From Patagioenas fasciata (Eukaryota; Chordata; Aves; Columbiformes; Columbidae), in NCBI RefSeq assembly GCF_037038585.1, contig NC_092525.1, positions 19,674,867 to 19,738,866 of the forward strand: 64,000 nt of DNA, read 5' to 3'. Below, piece after piece: positions 23,848-36,508 of this stretch; position 1 is the stretch's first letter, and each line of letters opens with the position of its first letter. A model generated the notes under the pieces. The model saw nothing but the letters and a program-made list of their open reading frames with translations. It was not told where the DNA came from and ran no database searches. A program made the position numbers and the translations under genes.

Positions 23848-25020
23848 GGAAGCCTTGGCCACCGTCCTCACAGGGAAAATCCTTTGTTAGGGATGCTGGA
23901 AATGAGCCCTCGACTGCTCCCCTGGGTGGTGGTAACAACCACCTGGCTCCAGAGAGACACCGGACAGTTTGTTGGTTTCTTTTCAAGCAACTGCAAAATA
24001 AATTCTTTTACAAGCAGACTTCTCACTCTGTATCACATGGGAAGAGTGATCAGCCTGGGATCTGCCAGGGCACTTTTAGTCTTGCGATAGGGCACTGTCA
24101 ATGAGGGAGGAGCTTGGGCCGTTCGTACTTGACCTACTAATATGCCACGGTTTTAGATTCTCTTATCCCATTTAAAAAACAAAAAAAAAGTCACTCCAAC
24201 ACATTTCTATCATGTGTACCAATAAATCCTTACCAAAACGTTTTTGTCATGAAGTATTCTTCAAAGTGAATACCACCACAGGCCATTTCCAGCACTGGCT
24301 GTAGCCTTCAGCCCTGCCCTATGTTCCAGGAATGGAACAGGGGGCTGTGAGCCCACCGGGGTAGAGGCAGCTGCACAGCACCCGACCCATGTCCCTGCGG
24401 CATTGCTCTCCAGTAGCAGAGAGGCTGGCACTGTAACAGCAAAGGCAATTCCTACAGAACTGAATAAAATCACTGACCCTGACAGGACAAGAAAACTACC
24501 AGGGAAACCATTAAAGCCTGCGGCCGGGTCCTGGCATGTCACAGCAACAACACTGTGACACCCCCATGGAGCACAGTGCTCTGCACTCTGACAGACCCCT
24601 CAATAAATCATCTGTACTTGTAGCTGTAGAAGTTTTAGGTACTGCCCTTAGAACTTGCTAAATCCTCCCCATTTACCTGCCCGGCATCACCGAGTGCCTG
24701 GTGTGCCCAGGGGGCAGAGGGATGAGCTCCAGCAACACACAGTGCATGGCTGAGCCTGCTGCACTCAACAGCCTTGTGAAGAAAAGGGTCCCCGGGAAAA
24801 TACCGGCAGCAGATTTCAATCATTTTAATCCATCACATGCAAGGTGAAACAGTCCCAGGATTCACAACTGATGGTTCACGCCAGTAAATGCATCGACTCA
24901 GTAACAGTTGCACCGTGGGACCCCAGCAAGGTCCCTGAGCACAGGGAGCTGCAGCTCCCAGGAGTGGGACCGGGGCCGGCTGCAGGAACCCACGTCACAG
25001 CACACCCCCGATCAATTCTC
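23848..25020 (+). repeat. CYP2J copy C 3' UTR and 3' flank
   Basis: Matches the flanks of A, D and E and ends at the same CYP2J/HOOK1-intron junction as A and D (ATTCTCAGG at about 25014). AATAAA at 24221-24226 is the likely poly(A) signal. No other gene is supported. Confidence 0.6.
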
Positions 25021-25069
25021 AGGGTAGATTTGATATGACGAGGGATTTCTGAAAGAAATCATTTCATAC

Positions 25070-25235
25070 CTCAGATTTCTTCTTGCACTTGCTACAGCCG
25101 CAACTGTACATGAAAATACTTCTTCGTCACTGCAGCATCTGGATCATCCAGAGAGTTATCTAGATGCTCTGGCCTGTCCTTCATAATCTCAATTTCTGAC
25201 ACCAAGCTGTTTCTTTCATCCTGGAGGGCAGTCGC
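25070..25235 (-). pseudogene. HOOK1: HOOK1 coiled-coil exon relic, unit C
   Basis: Minus-strand match to the HOOK1 exon at 62978-63144, reading ATALQDERNSLVSEIEIM and a DDPDAAVTKKYFH block before losing frame. It is about 166 nt, one short of the functional exon. Flanking HOOK1 intron is present on both sides. Confidence 0.83.
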
Positions 25236-25454
25236 CTGGTGCTGATAAAACAGCGTCAACATTGTCAGACCTGTCCATCTGGGAAGAACTGAAGCAAGAC
25301 AGCTGTACATCACAAAATTTGTTTATGAAAAAGAGTGTCGAGAAATTTTAGAATGTGATTTCCATAAGCGTAGAGATCCTTTACTATATGACAGTTAAGA
25401 AATGGCAAAGAAAAAGTCCCTGTACAAGGAGACAAATTTTTGTAACTGAAACTA

Positions 25455-25821
25455 TGTTGGAGAATGGCTTAAAAATAAGGGACAGTTGTACGAGCGGAGC
25501 CTATTCTGAAGGCCTTAGCATAAGAAGCAAAACTAGGCCACAGTGGGAACCACTGACTGTTTCAGTAAAATCAGCAAGGTCACTGAGACCTTGGCAGAAT
25601 TTCACAAACAGCTTTCAAGAGCACTACAATGTAGAATAAACATAGCTAGCAGCTGCAAGTAGGAGGACCATGCAAATGTACTGTTAGAGCTTAAGCCAAT
25701 TAGTAGGTGACAGGTATGCATAATTATCGTGAACTGTATAAGTATATGCTATTCGGGCTAATAAATCGAACTATGCTTTATCACTCATATTGAGTTGACC
25801 TGCGTGTTCCTCCACCGCTCA
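25455..25821 (+). mobile_element. Probable solo LTR inserted in HOOK1-derived spacer
   Basis: A 367-bp block starts TGTTGG, ends CTCA, and has an AATAAA-containing segment near its right end as in retroviral R regions. It interrupts sequence that is continuous in the true HOOK1 intron (near 63375). A short AAACTA-like repeat flanks it on both sides, consistent with a target-site duplication. No internal retroviral region is attached. It is in the opposite orientation to the ERV fragment that follows. Family not recognised; ERV-type by structure. Confidence 0.6.
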
Positions 25822-26170
25822 AAAAACTAAACTATGATAAAGGTAGAAAACGTGATATGGAGAATAACTGGCGCTCACAGCTTAAGCAAATGAGAATACA
25901 ACACTTCATTGAAACAGTAAGTGTCATTAACAGCCATAAAATGGGAAAGGATTAAGAGCATGGTACCTTTAAAGGTTTTCTAGTGAAAGCTGTTGTGTTA
26001 ATTTTAATAACCTGTCAAACATAAGAGTGTGTAGCACATGTTAGTTAACTGGCATGTAAACAGGGCAATATGCTTTTTGGGTTAATGTTTTCCTGAATCC
26101 TACAGAAAACCTACCTTTCTTATACTCTTGGAAATCATCAAGGAAGACTCAGACCTTACAAGTGAATTTA
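25822..26170 (-). repeat. HOOK1-intron-derived spacer, unit C/D
   Basis: No gene. Aligns closely with HOOK1 intron sequence at about 63380-63990 (shared CAGTAAGTGTCATTAACAGC), with an internal deletion. It is cut at about 26170 by the ERV fragment. Confidence 0.65.
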
Positions 26171-28383
26171 TTTACAAGTAGTTCTGCACCTTGTGCACTC
26201 ATCCTTGATGGGAGAGGATCAGCCTCCGTTACTGGTCCTTGGCTGACTAATGCGTATGCAGTCCATCATCATCAATGCTGGTAGTAGGATGAACCATCTA
26301 CAGATCTGGGTTATGTAAAGGGACGTCAGTTATATCTGTTAATGATTTACTTGAAATGAGTGTCACCTGCTCACATTGCTGGTGCTCTTCTCCATCATCA
26401 GGTAAGGGCATTAAGGTTGCTGGATTCAGAGTAACACACCTTTTCAAAATTACATTATCTGCCATTGGAAGGATTAGTTCATACTGGTATGCCCGTTGTG
26501 GAGATAACGCTTGGGTCGCATACTGTTTGAGCAGTATTTCCACTTCATGCCCAACATGAAACTGTTATCAGGTATCTTAAAATGAGGGGATGACTTCTTT
26601 CTAATATTGTAGCTGCTGCTGCTGCTGCTACCGATTTGATACAGGTTGGTGATCCTGCTGCAACTGGATCTAATTAAGCAGAATATCATGTGCCTGGTCT
26701 CTGGTGAGGTCCTAATTTTGGTATTACTACCACGCTGCCTGTCCCTTTGTGTTCATGCACACAGAAGTTGAAGGGGTTTGTATAATCTGGGATCCTAAGG
26801 GTGGGAGCAGAAGCCAGAGGACGTTTTATTGCTCTAAAGGCTTTCTCTCTCTCCAGGACCCACCTTATAGGTTCTACTTCTTGTTGCCTCTCTCAGGGGT
26901 TTTGTTAATTCTTCTAATCCAGGAATCAATGGTTGACAAAATCCTACAGCTCTGAGGAAGCCTCATAACTGTTTCTTTGTGATTGCCCACGGGAGCTTAA
27001 TTATAGCTTCTACTCTCTCTGGATTTATCACCCATTGCCCTTTCCTTAAAGCTTAGGTGTCTGACCTCTTTCTGACACAGCTAGAGTTTGGATGGAGATG
27101 GATGATGTCCTTTTTCTGCAAGAGCAGTACAAAGATGTACAGTGTCTATCATACAAGCAGTTTCATCCTTACTTACTAGCAGCAAATCATCTACATATTG
27201 TACAAGAACAGATTCTTCTGGTAATTCTATGTCTTTTAAATCATTCTTCAGGATTTGCAAAAAAATTTTAGGGGATCCTGCAAACCCCTGTGGGAATCAT
27301 GTCCAGGTCATTTGTTGTCCCTTGCATGGAAAAGCAAATAGGAGTTGGCTGCCCTCTAACAGAATACTAAAAAAGCAGCAGTTAGATCACAGTAAAATAC
27401 TTTGCCCAGTGCAGTATTTGAAAGAATATGACACGGAGATTAGGTCCCACTGTGTGTGGTGTTTCTACGTGCTGTTTAATTTCCTGTAAATCTTGCACAA
27501 ACCGATATTCCAGATCCCCAGCTTTATCTAGTCTGTTCTTTCTCACAGGGAGTATTATAGAGCAACAGACATACTTTCAAAATCCCTTGGGCCAAGTATC
27601 AGTTTATCTGCTTCTAAATGATTTTCTCTGCCTCTTGAGAGATAGAATACAGTTTCAAAGCTGGCGAGGTTCCTCCCTTTGTTTTTATGTTTATGGGTTT
27701 AGCTGAAGCCAGCAACCCTGCATCAGTGCTAGTTTTACCTCACAGTTTTGTAGGTACTGATTTGAATGATTCTGATATTTTAAACTCATCTTTCAAATTT
27801 CCCATGATCACACGCATTCCCATGATTATGAGATCTGTCCCCTTGGGTGACAATCTCAACTCCACATCCAGGGTCTGTAAAAGATCCCTTCCTAATAAGC
27901 ACACTGGGGAGTCCTCTGCCAATATGAACCTGCCCCAAACACTCTTATTCCCAATTATTACCAACAACAGCTTACTCAGAATTCTGTCTCCGCCTCCCGC
28001 TACCCCATGTATTACGACTCTATCATCTTCAGTCCTGGAATTTTCAGGGTAAAATCTAAAAGGGATAGGGTAGCCCCTGTATGTACTAAAAATTCAAGTT
28101 CACAGCCTCCCACTTCACAATTATATATCCTTTATGATCCAAATGAGTTTCCCATATACTGAATATTCGAAACCTCTCTGATTCTGCAAAGTTCTTCAGG
28201 TTTTCCTCTAGTCGTTGTGAACTGTTGTCCCCTCTTCCCAAAGGAGGGAGTTAGTAGGGGTTTTTTTCCATTGTTTCAGACATTATCTAACAGTTGATAC
28301 AAATCATGATGATTTAATAGCTACCTTAACAAAGTAAGATTCATTACAATGAGGTGGGCAGTGGATCTATAACTAAGGTATAA
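26171..28383 (-). mobile_element. Endogenous retrovirus internal fragment, class I (gammaretrovirus-like), protease to reverse transcriptase
   Basis: On the minus strand the order is a gag/protease boundary with a retroviral aspartic protease (about 27750-28130), then reverse transcriptase with a YVDD catalytic motif (near 27190), then the rest of pol. YVDD and this layout point to class I. No LTRs border it and no env is seen, so it is a partial copy. It is broken in many places and old. It sits within HOOK1-intron-derived DNA. Its protease end is repeated at the left edge of the window, so it predates the A/D duplication. Confidence 0.75.
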
Positions 28384-30486
28384 CTGGACTTGATTAAACG
28401 TATTCTGCAACCTAACCTAGAGAATGCAATATTAAGAAGCAGTTTGTGATCATCATTTACAAGTCTATCAGACAAACAGATGTAAGAAACAAAGCAGAAA
28501 GCAATCTACCACTTCAGTAGGTGTTGTCTTTCTAATTAGTCTCCGTTTTCACTTGTAGAAGGAGCCGTTATTTCCTTGCTCATGAGGTACAAGAAGCCAC
28601 AGAAAAAGGAGGTTAAATTAGAGTATAAATATTTGTAAATTCATTTTCTACAGAGTACCACTGTATTTACCACCATGGTCTTGCATTCCTTAAATATATC
28701 AAAACGTAATACACCTGTTGGTTCGTAAAATATTAAACCAAATCTAGAATAAGATGACTTCTTTTTTTTCCCTTCTGCAAATGAACCAAGTTAGCAGTAC
28801 ATCTTACTGGATAGCCTTGTGATCTCTTGTAGTTATTGGTACCCCCTAGTCAAGTTAAAACACAGTGAGCCAGAGGACAGGACTTCACTGAATAAATATC
28901 ACGCTTCGTTCTGTCATGTTAATTGCCATTAAGCACACCATGGGAACATTAACACAGCTCTCACTGATCTCCAGTACAAAGATGTACACAGTAAGTTTGT
29001 CACCAATTAAAGAGCTTTTCTTCTTACTCAGGAATTACAGTATTATTTCTAGACCTTCTCCAGTCTTTGCTTGGATGAAAGGATTCAAAAATGTCAAGAA
29101 ATGAACATTTGTCTTCTCAACTGACAGCATTAAGCTATGAATTATTACATACTTGGAATCCCAGATTCTTCTCTGAATACACCTACATTTAATTTAAAGT
29201 AGATAGCATTTAAAAAAGTATATGCAAAAGACCTATAGATTATTTACAGAAATGAAGTTGTGCACTTTAGGAAGAGTACCATACATTGTTCTGGCAAAAC
29301 CCTGGAGGTCAAAAGTCAATTAACTGGTGGTTTAGTTACCTGGCCAATTACACAAGTAAAAGTACCAAGTTAAGAGTTCTTGGCAAGTCCTCAAATATAA
29401 TAGAACTAATTAATACTACCAACTTAATTAAAAAATGGAATTAAAATGCTTCCAAATTCAGTTGCTCCCCAAGCCTTCAAGAGGCTCCTCATAAGCCTAA
29501 GAAGTTCTGCTTCTGGGCTGGCCAGAGACCCTCAGTTTTGCCACATGAAAGGGCAATTGTCAGCAAATGGCAAAATTCTATTTATTTTTTAATGCAAAAT
29601 TCATCACCCTTTAGTGGCTGCTGTACTCAGTCTGCATGAGAAACAGCAAAGAATAATCACTACTATGTCCAGGAGGAAAAAACTTAGACCAGGGCTGCTG
29701 AATCCGTTGTGTGGTGTAGAAAAGGCAGGAGCAGGTTGCTCTGCGTGCACGTGTCTGCACAGACCAGGAAATGACGGTGCTTGGAAACGGCTGCAGACCC
29801 TGGACGGCTGTTTACTTCCTCCCTACATGAACCGGATGCACTGAAACTGAAAGTCTTGAGTCAGATGGGTTGCGAAAGATTTGCACAACCTTATCTCAGC
29901 TTTCTTCCCTGACCTGGGGCTTGGTCTGGTGATATTTGTGCTAGAAAACAAACTTCCATAAACGGGGACATCGCGAGGAGCTGAGAACAGCTGGACCTCC
30001 CAGGCACAGAGAAGGCAACACTGGGACACGGGTGGTGAGAGAAACACGGGGAGGAGAGAGCGGGGCTTGTGACGAGCCGTGGGCTCATGGGAACGGCACA
30101 TCGAGACTGCTGAAAGGAGTTAATCCCGGGACCACAAAGCTCCTTTCTGTCCTTTAGACAAGGATGAGAACCAGTAGGCTTTCGTAAAGCAGCAGTGGGA
30201 GGTGGGAGGGGAAAAGAAGAGGATGGGATGCTTTGGTTTGTGTTTGCTTTTTTTTGAATGACATCAGAGCAAATGCTGAGTTTTATCTGGAAGGGGTTTA
30301 ATCAAGCTGCCCTGACTGAAACCTGGTAAAGCAGAAGTCTTAACCATGCTGTCTTGTGTCTGTACCCACAGCTGTGCCAGCACGTTGCCCATCTGCCCCT
30401 GCCCCTGGGGTTCCCTGGTGCCCCTTGAGCTCAACCTGCCCTGACCTGCCACAGGACACGTCCCTGCAGAGCCCCACCACCCAACC
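28384..30486 (+). promoter_or_regulatory. HOOK1-derived spacer and CYP2J copy D 5' flank
   Basis: Bases to about 29236 are HOOK1-intron-like. From there to the ATG the sequence is the CYP2J 5' flank, with the GGTTTAATCAA motif at about 30295-30305. Nothing else coding is supported. Confidence 0.45.
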
Positions 30487-33400
30487 ATGCTGCGTTTCCT
30501 CTGGGACAGCATCTCCATCCAGGTGCTCCTCATCTTCCTCATTGTGTTCCTGCTCGTTGCCAACTACATGAAGCACAGAAAACCCAAAGGCTTCCCTCCA
30601 CAACCCTTCTATCTCCCCATTGTGGGGCACATCTACCTGATGAACTTCAGCAATCCCATGATGACAGTACAGAAGGTAAGGGGATGGTGGGTACTGTAGG
30701 GAAGGGGAGAGATGGGGTTGTGTCTCTGCCACCTTTGCAGTGTGGGGACGGGGTTAACCCGAACCCCATGGCCCAGGAGGACTTGCAGGAGCTCACCCCA
30801 GGGCGAGCAGGACATTTGCCCTCAGTCGGCAGCAACGTGGATGAAGTTTGCCCCGGCATGAAGAAGGGGACAACTGGGAAGCAACCCTCTGGGTAAAGGG
30901 CAAGGCCTGACAACACGGATGCTGTCACAGCTGTAGGTGCCCCGTAGGTCTCAGTGGGCACTGGGAGGGTATTTGGGAAGGGAGAGAAACAAAAGCTGGA
31001 AAAACACAGGACTGGAAGATCAAACTGGCAGAGTTTTGCTTGATTTATGGCCAATAAGCTCCAACTCCTCATCTGTGATTTGGGAAAAGAGGAAAGAAAA
31101 CAGACCACATACAGACAAGCAGGCATTTTTAGAAACACCCTGTCTCGTCTCCTATTCTCAGCTTCCCTTATTTTCACTTATGTCATATGCCAGGCCAACC
31201 CTATCCTGACAGACACACTAATTGCAAATGTAACTCAAATTTATTTGATCCCCCTCCCAGCTTAATGAAAAATATGGGGACATCTTCGGCTTGGAGATGG
31301 GCACGGCATCCTTTGTGTTTGTTAATGGGCTGCGGATGGTTAAGGAAGTTCTTGTAAACCAAGGAGAAAATTTCCTGGATCGCCCTGAAATGGCCCTTTA
31401 CAAGGAGGTCTTCAGCAACAGGGGTGAGTTATCTCTTAGGACACAGATCTCAGCTGTAAGGTCAAATCAGTGACCCAGCAGAGGTTCAACACAGGTACAC
31501 GTAAGGCAGAGCCCTGGAGCTTTTTGTCCTCGGTGGTAGGATCTGCCTTGTATCACAGTGTCGTGTTTCCGGCAGGACTGCTGTCTTCCAACGGGCACTT
31601 GTGGAAGCAGCAGAGGAGGTTCACCTTGTCCACCCTCCGAAACTTCGGCTTGGGGAAGAGGAGCCTGGAGAAGCGCATCCAGGAGGAGTGCCGGTACCTC
31701 GTGGATGCGTTTGGGGATGAGCAGGGTAAGTGCCATGTCCCCTTATAAGCTGAGATGAAGGCAAAAACCAGTATGACTCATTAGTCACTGCATACTGAAA
31801 AATACCTTACCTTGCAAGCAATGCTAGCACACTGCCAGCATCCCAGCTCCCTTTTACAGGTGATTTTCCTTCAGACTGACTGGTGAATGCCTGTAGCTAA
31901 TCTGCAGTCTTGGCCAGATCCTGGGGTGGTGAGGCATCCTGGGAATGCAGGAGGGTGCCCGTAAGGGACCACTCATTTCACTCCTATTTGCTGAATAGTT
32001 TACTTCTGACAACTGTGTTTTCTTGTTCTTTTCTGGTAAGACTCGAAGAAAATTGATCATTCTCTTTGTCTTCTGCAGGTAATTCTTTCGACCCTCACTT
32101 TAAAATCAATAACGCCGTTTCAAACATCATCTGCTCCATCACCTTTGGCAATCGCTTTGAATACCATGATGAGGACTTCCAAAAATTGCTGCGGCTGATA
32201 GATGAGAGCATTACCAAAAGCAGGACCATCATGAGCCAGGTACAGCCTCCTGCCACCAACATGGACATAGCGGACTTTTGCAGTGCTGTAGCTTGTCCTG
32301 TGGAGTCAGCCCCAAAACCTGTAGCTTTTTCATCACTAAACTTGGTTGTCATTCGATATTCCCATAATTTATTTCTGCCCTTTTCTTCCAGCTCTGCAAT
32401 GCTCTTGTCATCTCACCCAACATTCCCTTTCCTGCCCCTTAACTGCCAACCTGCCTGCTGTAATGCCAGGTAGTGCGAGTCTCTCTGTGACAGGAATACC
32501 AATCCCTTGTCAAACTCTACCAGAGATCAACTATTTCCACCAACTCCAGCAATTTAGTCAGTGTGGCACTGCAGGCTCCTCAGGTTTAACAAATGAAGAG
32601 TCTTTTCCGTCCTTTATTCAATTTGAATTTCACCTCTTCTCTCCAAAGCTGTACAACTCCTTCCCATCTATACTAAAGTTCTTCCCTGGATCACATCAAA
32701 CCTTTTTTAAAAACTGGAGGTTGATGAGAAATTTCGTGAAAGAGAGGATTGACAAACACAAGGAGGACTGGAACCCCTCGGAGAGCCGGGACTTCATCGA
32801 CTGCTACCTGCAGGAGATAGCCAAGGTCAGCACCGCAGAGCAAAGCCCTCTGCAGCGGAGCTTAGAAATCCAGAGGGATGAGAAACGAGCCCAAATTCTC
32901 CATCTGAGCTGCCTGTGGCCAGTTATGAGCTTAGGATGGACATCACCCATCGACAGGATGGAGGTGCAGGGGGCCAGCAGTTTCTGCCAAAATGCCTGGG
33001 GTTGACTTGGACTAAGCCTGGTGTCAGGGCAGCCCTGAGTGTTAATGCGTCACTAACACATCTTTTTGTGAAGGACAATGGCGATGGCACCTTCCAGGAG
33101 GAAAACCTTGTGGCATGTGCACTCGACTTGTTTTTAGCTGGGACTGAGACCACTTCAACAACCATCCGCTGGGCTCTGCTGTTTATGGCCATGTATCCGG
33201 AAATTCAAGGTACTACTATAGAAAGGTCAGCACTTTTCCTTGCTGTTAGCCTTCACAAATTAGTGAGACAGTTTCTTTTTGAGCGAGAAATCATTATTCT
33301 CATGGCACTCACATAAAGAAGTATCCACACTGCAACAACCCCACATTGTACTGCGGGTTGGTTTTTTGGTTTAGTTTGTTTTTTTTTGTGTTGTAGCTTG

Positions 33401-35144
33401 TCTGATCCCTGCTCTTTCCCACCAGCCCGTGTGCAAGCAGAGATCGACACGGTCATTGGGCAGGCGCGGCAGCCAGCCCTGGATGACAGGAGCAACATGC
33501 CCTACACCAACGCCGTCATCCATGAAGTGCAGAGGAGAGGCAACATTGCCCCTTTCACATTGCCAAGACTGACAGTGAAGGACACAGTTGTGGATGGCTT
33601 CCGCATACCAAAGGTAATCCCACAGCTGAGCAATGAGACTTAAGCGAATGACTCCCTGTTCCCCAGGAACGTTTCACCAGCCCAGGTCCATCCTGTGCAG
33701 ACAGGAGTAGAGACAGAGCTACTCTGCACTGGCCACAGTGCACTCCTATTGAACATGTATTTTTGCCATCCAAACAATGTTCTCCAGCACACTGAGTGGT
33801 ACAGTGCCATTTGGGATGACACCCCCACTGCACACACCGTTGAGGCACAGATTGCATCTCACAGCTTTTACAGGAACTTGAGCCCAAGACTAGAGTAGAT
33901 AAAAGTGATGCTGATGAGGGAAATATGTGGGTTTGTAAACATCACACGTCTGAACACACAAGGAGTAGGAAATCTGCCCATGCAGGGGTGCTGGACAAAT
34001 GATTGCAGCAGAATTTGAATATGAATGTTCTTCACGGAGAATAGACTCAAAATTAAATGCCTCACGTGCTCTCAGTTCAATTTACATTTCTTTTTATCCT
34101 CTTAGGGCACTGGTTTGATTGCAAATTTAACCTCTGTGATGTTTGACAAGAACGAGTGGGAAACCCCTGACACTTTTAACCCCGGGCATTTCCTGAAGGA
34201 TGGTCAGTTCTGGAGAAGAGAGGCTTTTATACCATTTTCCATAGGTAAGATTTGCTGGAATTTGCTGCTTCTGAGCTTATGCACTGGGATGTGAATGCCA
34301 ACTGCACCCTGGGAGATGCTGCTCAAGCAGTGCTCACATGGCCACAAAGCATCACAACCACACTCTGAGTTCTTTCTTGTCCAACTTCACCTACATAAGA
34401 CAGATGAGGATGAAGAAAAGACAATAAAACTGTCAAAGACTGTAGAAACACCTTCACCAAGCAGAGCATTGCCCTTGGCTCCTGCTCCCACCTGGCTGAG
34501 ATCACTGGAGGCTGCACTGTTGCCATCACAGGGGACCCACACAACAGCTTCCCCAAGGACACTCCTTTTACTACCTCTCTTTCTTGTGCCATTTACCACC
34601 TCTCTTTCTCGACTCCCTCTCTGTCCCCTCTGTCCCCTCTGTTTGGCGTAGCTCAAACAAACCACTTCTCCCAGCATGTGCATGTCCAGGCCGTTTGTGT
34701 CAGCGCAGCTTATCCAAGCAGGGGAGGATTCAATGCCTGTACATACGGTTACACACACATGCCCTCAAAATCCTGCAACTGGGGACACAGCCCGTGCTGT
34801 AATGCTAATGTGGTTATTGGGGAACTCAGTGGGGATGCAAAACTCATCCAGGAAAGGGGGTTACGTGCCTCGGCTGTGGTGCTAAGGGAAGGCAGAGGCT
34901 GTTGTGGCAGCAAAAGCAGCTGGGCAGCCAGCGCAGGCTGAGGAAGCCATGGGTGACTGTCTCCGCAGGGAAGCGCTCCTGCCCAGGTGAGCTGCTGGCC
35001 CGCACCGAGCTCTTCCTCTTCTTCACGGCTTTGCTCCAGAAATTCACCTTCCAGGCACCACCGGACACCACACTCAGCCTCCAGTTCAAGATGAGCATCA
35101 CACTGGGCCCAAAACCCTACAAGATCTGTGCTGTGCCTCGGTAG
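30487..35144 (+). CDS. CYP2J: Cytochrome P450 family 2 subfamily J, copy D (9 exons, 492 aa, intact)
   Basis: Exons: 30487-30675, 31261-31423, 31576-31725, 32079-32239, 32649-32825, 33074-33209, 33426-33613, 34106-34244, 34969-35144. Landmarks are as in copy A, with haem ligand Cys439 in FSIGKRSCPG. Relative to A: L13V, S73G, E150K, Q206R, G209D, G216R, D427E, P428A. At positions 13, 73, 209, 427 and 428 copy D has the residue found in copy B, so A is derived or D was converted; 150, 206 and 216 are private to D. Three of the eight changes fall in the exon 4 end, the usual second substrate recognition site. Recognition segments are otherwise those of A, so overlapping function is likely. Confidence 0.92.
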
Positions 35145-36285
35145 GGAAGCCTTGGCCACTGTCCTCACAGGGAAAATCCTTTGCCATGGATGCTGAAAAC
35201 GAGCCCTAGTTGGCTCCCCCGGGCAGGGTTAACAACCATCTGTCTCCAGGAAGAGACTGGGTGGTTTGTTGGTTTCTTTTCAATCAACTGCAAAATCATT
35301 TCCTTTTAGAAGCAGACTTTTCACTCTGTATCACATGGGAAAGGTGACCAGCCTGGAATCTGCCAGGGCACAGAAGTGCCCTTGCGATAGGGCACAGTAA
35401 ATATAAGAGGAGCTTGGGCCTTTCAACATTTTTAGATTCTGTTATACGTGACATGTAAGCTGTTAAAAGAAAAAAAATCACTCCTCATCTTTCATGTGCA
35501 TTAATAAATCCTTACAAAAACATTTTTGTCATGGAGCATTCTGTAAAGTGAAGACCACCACAGGCCATTTCCAGCACTGGCTGTAGCCTTCATCCTGCCC
35601 CATGTTTTGGGAGGGGAACAGGGGGCTGCGAGCCCACCGGGGCAGAGGCAGCCGCACAGCACCCGACCCATGTCCCCGCGGCATTGCTCTCCAGTAGCAG
35701 AGAGGTTGGCACTGTAACAGCAAAGGCAATTCCTACAGAACTGAATAAAATCACTGACCCTGACAGGACAAGAAAACAAGCAGGGAAGACACCAAAGCCT
35801 GTGGCCAGGTCCTGGTATGTCACAGCAACAACACTGTGACACCCCCATGGAGCACAGTGCTCTCCACTCTGACAGACCCCTCAATAAATCATCTGTGCTT
35901 GTAGCTACAGACGTGTTAGGTCCTGCCTCTTAGAACCTGCCAAGTCCTACCTATTTACCTGCCTGGCATCACCGAGTGCCTGGTGTGCCCAGGGGGCACA
36001 GGGGTGAGCTCCAGCAACACACAGTGCATGGCTGAGCCTGCTGCACTCAACTGCCTTGTGAAGAAAAGGGTCCCAGCAGCAAATTTTGATCATTTTAAAC
36101 CATCACATGCAAGGTGAAACAGTCCCAGGATTCACAACCGATGGTTCACACCAGTAAATGCATCGATTCAGTAACAGTTGCACCGTGGGACCCCAGCAAG
36201 GTCCCTGAGCACAGGGAGCTGCAGCTGCCAGCAGCGGGACCGGGGCCGGCTGCAGGAAACCACGTCACAGCACACCCCCGATCAA
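35145..36285 (+). repeat. CYP2J copy D 3' UTR and 3' flank
   Basis: Counterpart of 7133-8273, with a candidate AATAAA poly(A) signal at 35503-35508. It ends at the CYP2J/HOOK1-intron junction near 36282. No other gene is seen. Confidence 0.6.
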
Positions 36286-36343
36286 TTCTCAGGGTAGATT
36301 TGACATGGCAAGTGAGGGATTTCTGAGAGAAATCATTTCATAC

Positions 36344-36508
36344 CTGCAGTTTTCTCCTCGTAGTTGTTCCAGCTGTAACTGCATGAATATTCTTCTTTGG
36401 CACTGCAGTATTTGGATCATCAAGAGACTCATCTAACTGCTCTGGCCTGTGCTTCATAATCTCAATTTCTGATATCAAGCTGCTTCTTTCATCCTGGAGG
36501 GCAGTCAC
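36344..36508 (-). pseudogene. HOOK1: HOOK1 coiled-coil exon relic, unit D/E
   Basis: Same 165-nt relic as at 8332-8496, with acceptor and donor kept and the same 2-nt loss, so the frame lesion predates the A/D duplication. Unlike unit A, it is followed by more than 1 kb of HOOK1-intron sequence. Confidence 0.85.

Noticed and set aside
26356-28052. Several + strand open frames in the 26-28 kb interval
   Set aside because: They are on the opposite strand of the ERV pol fragment and resemble nothing themselves.
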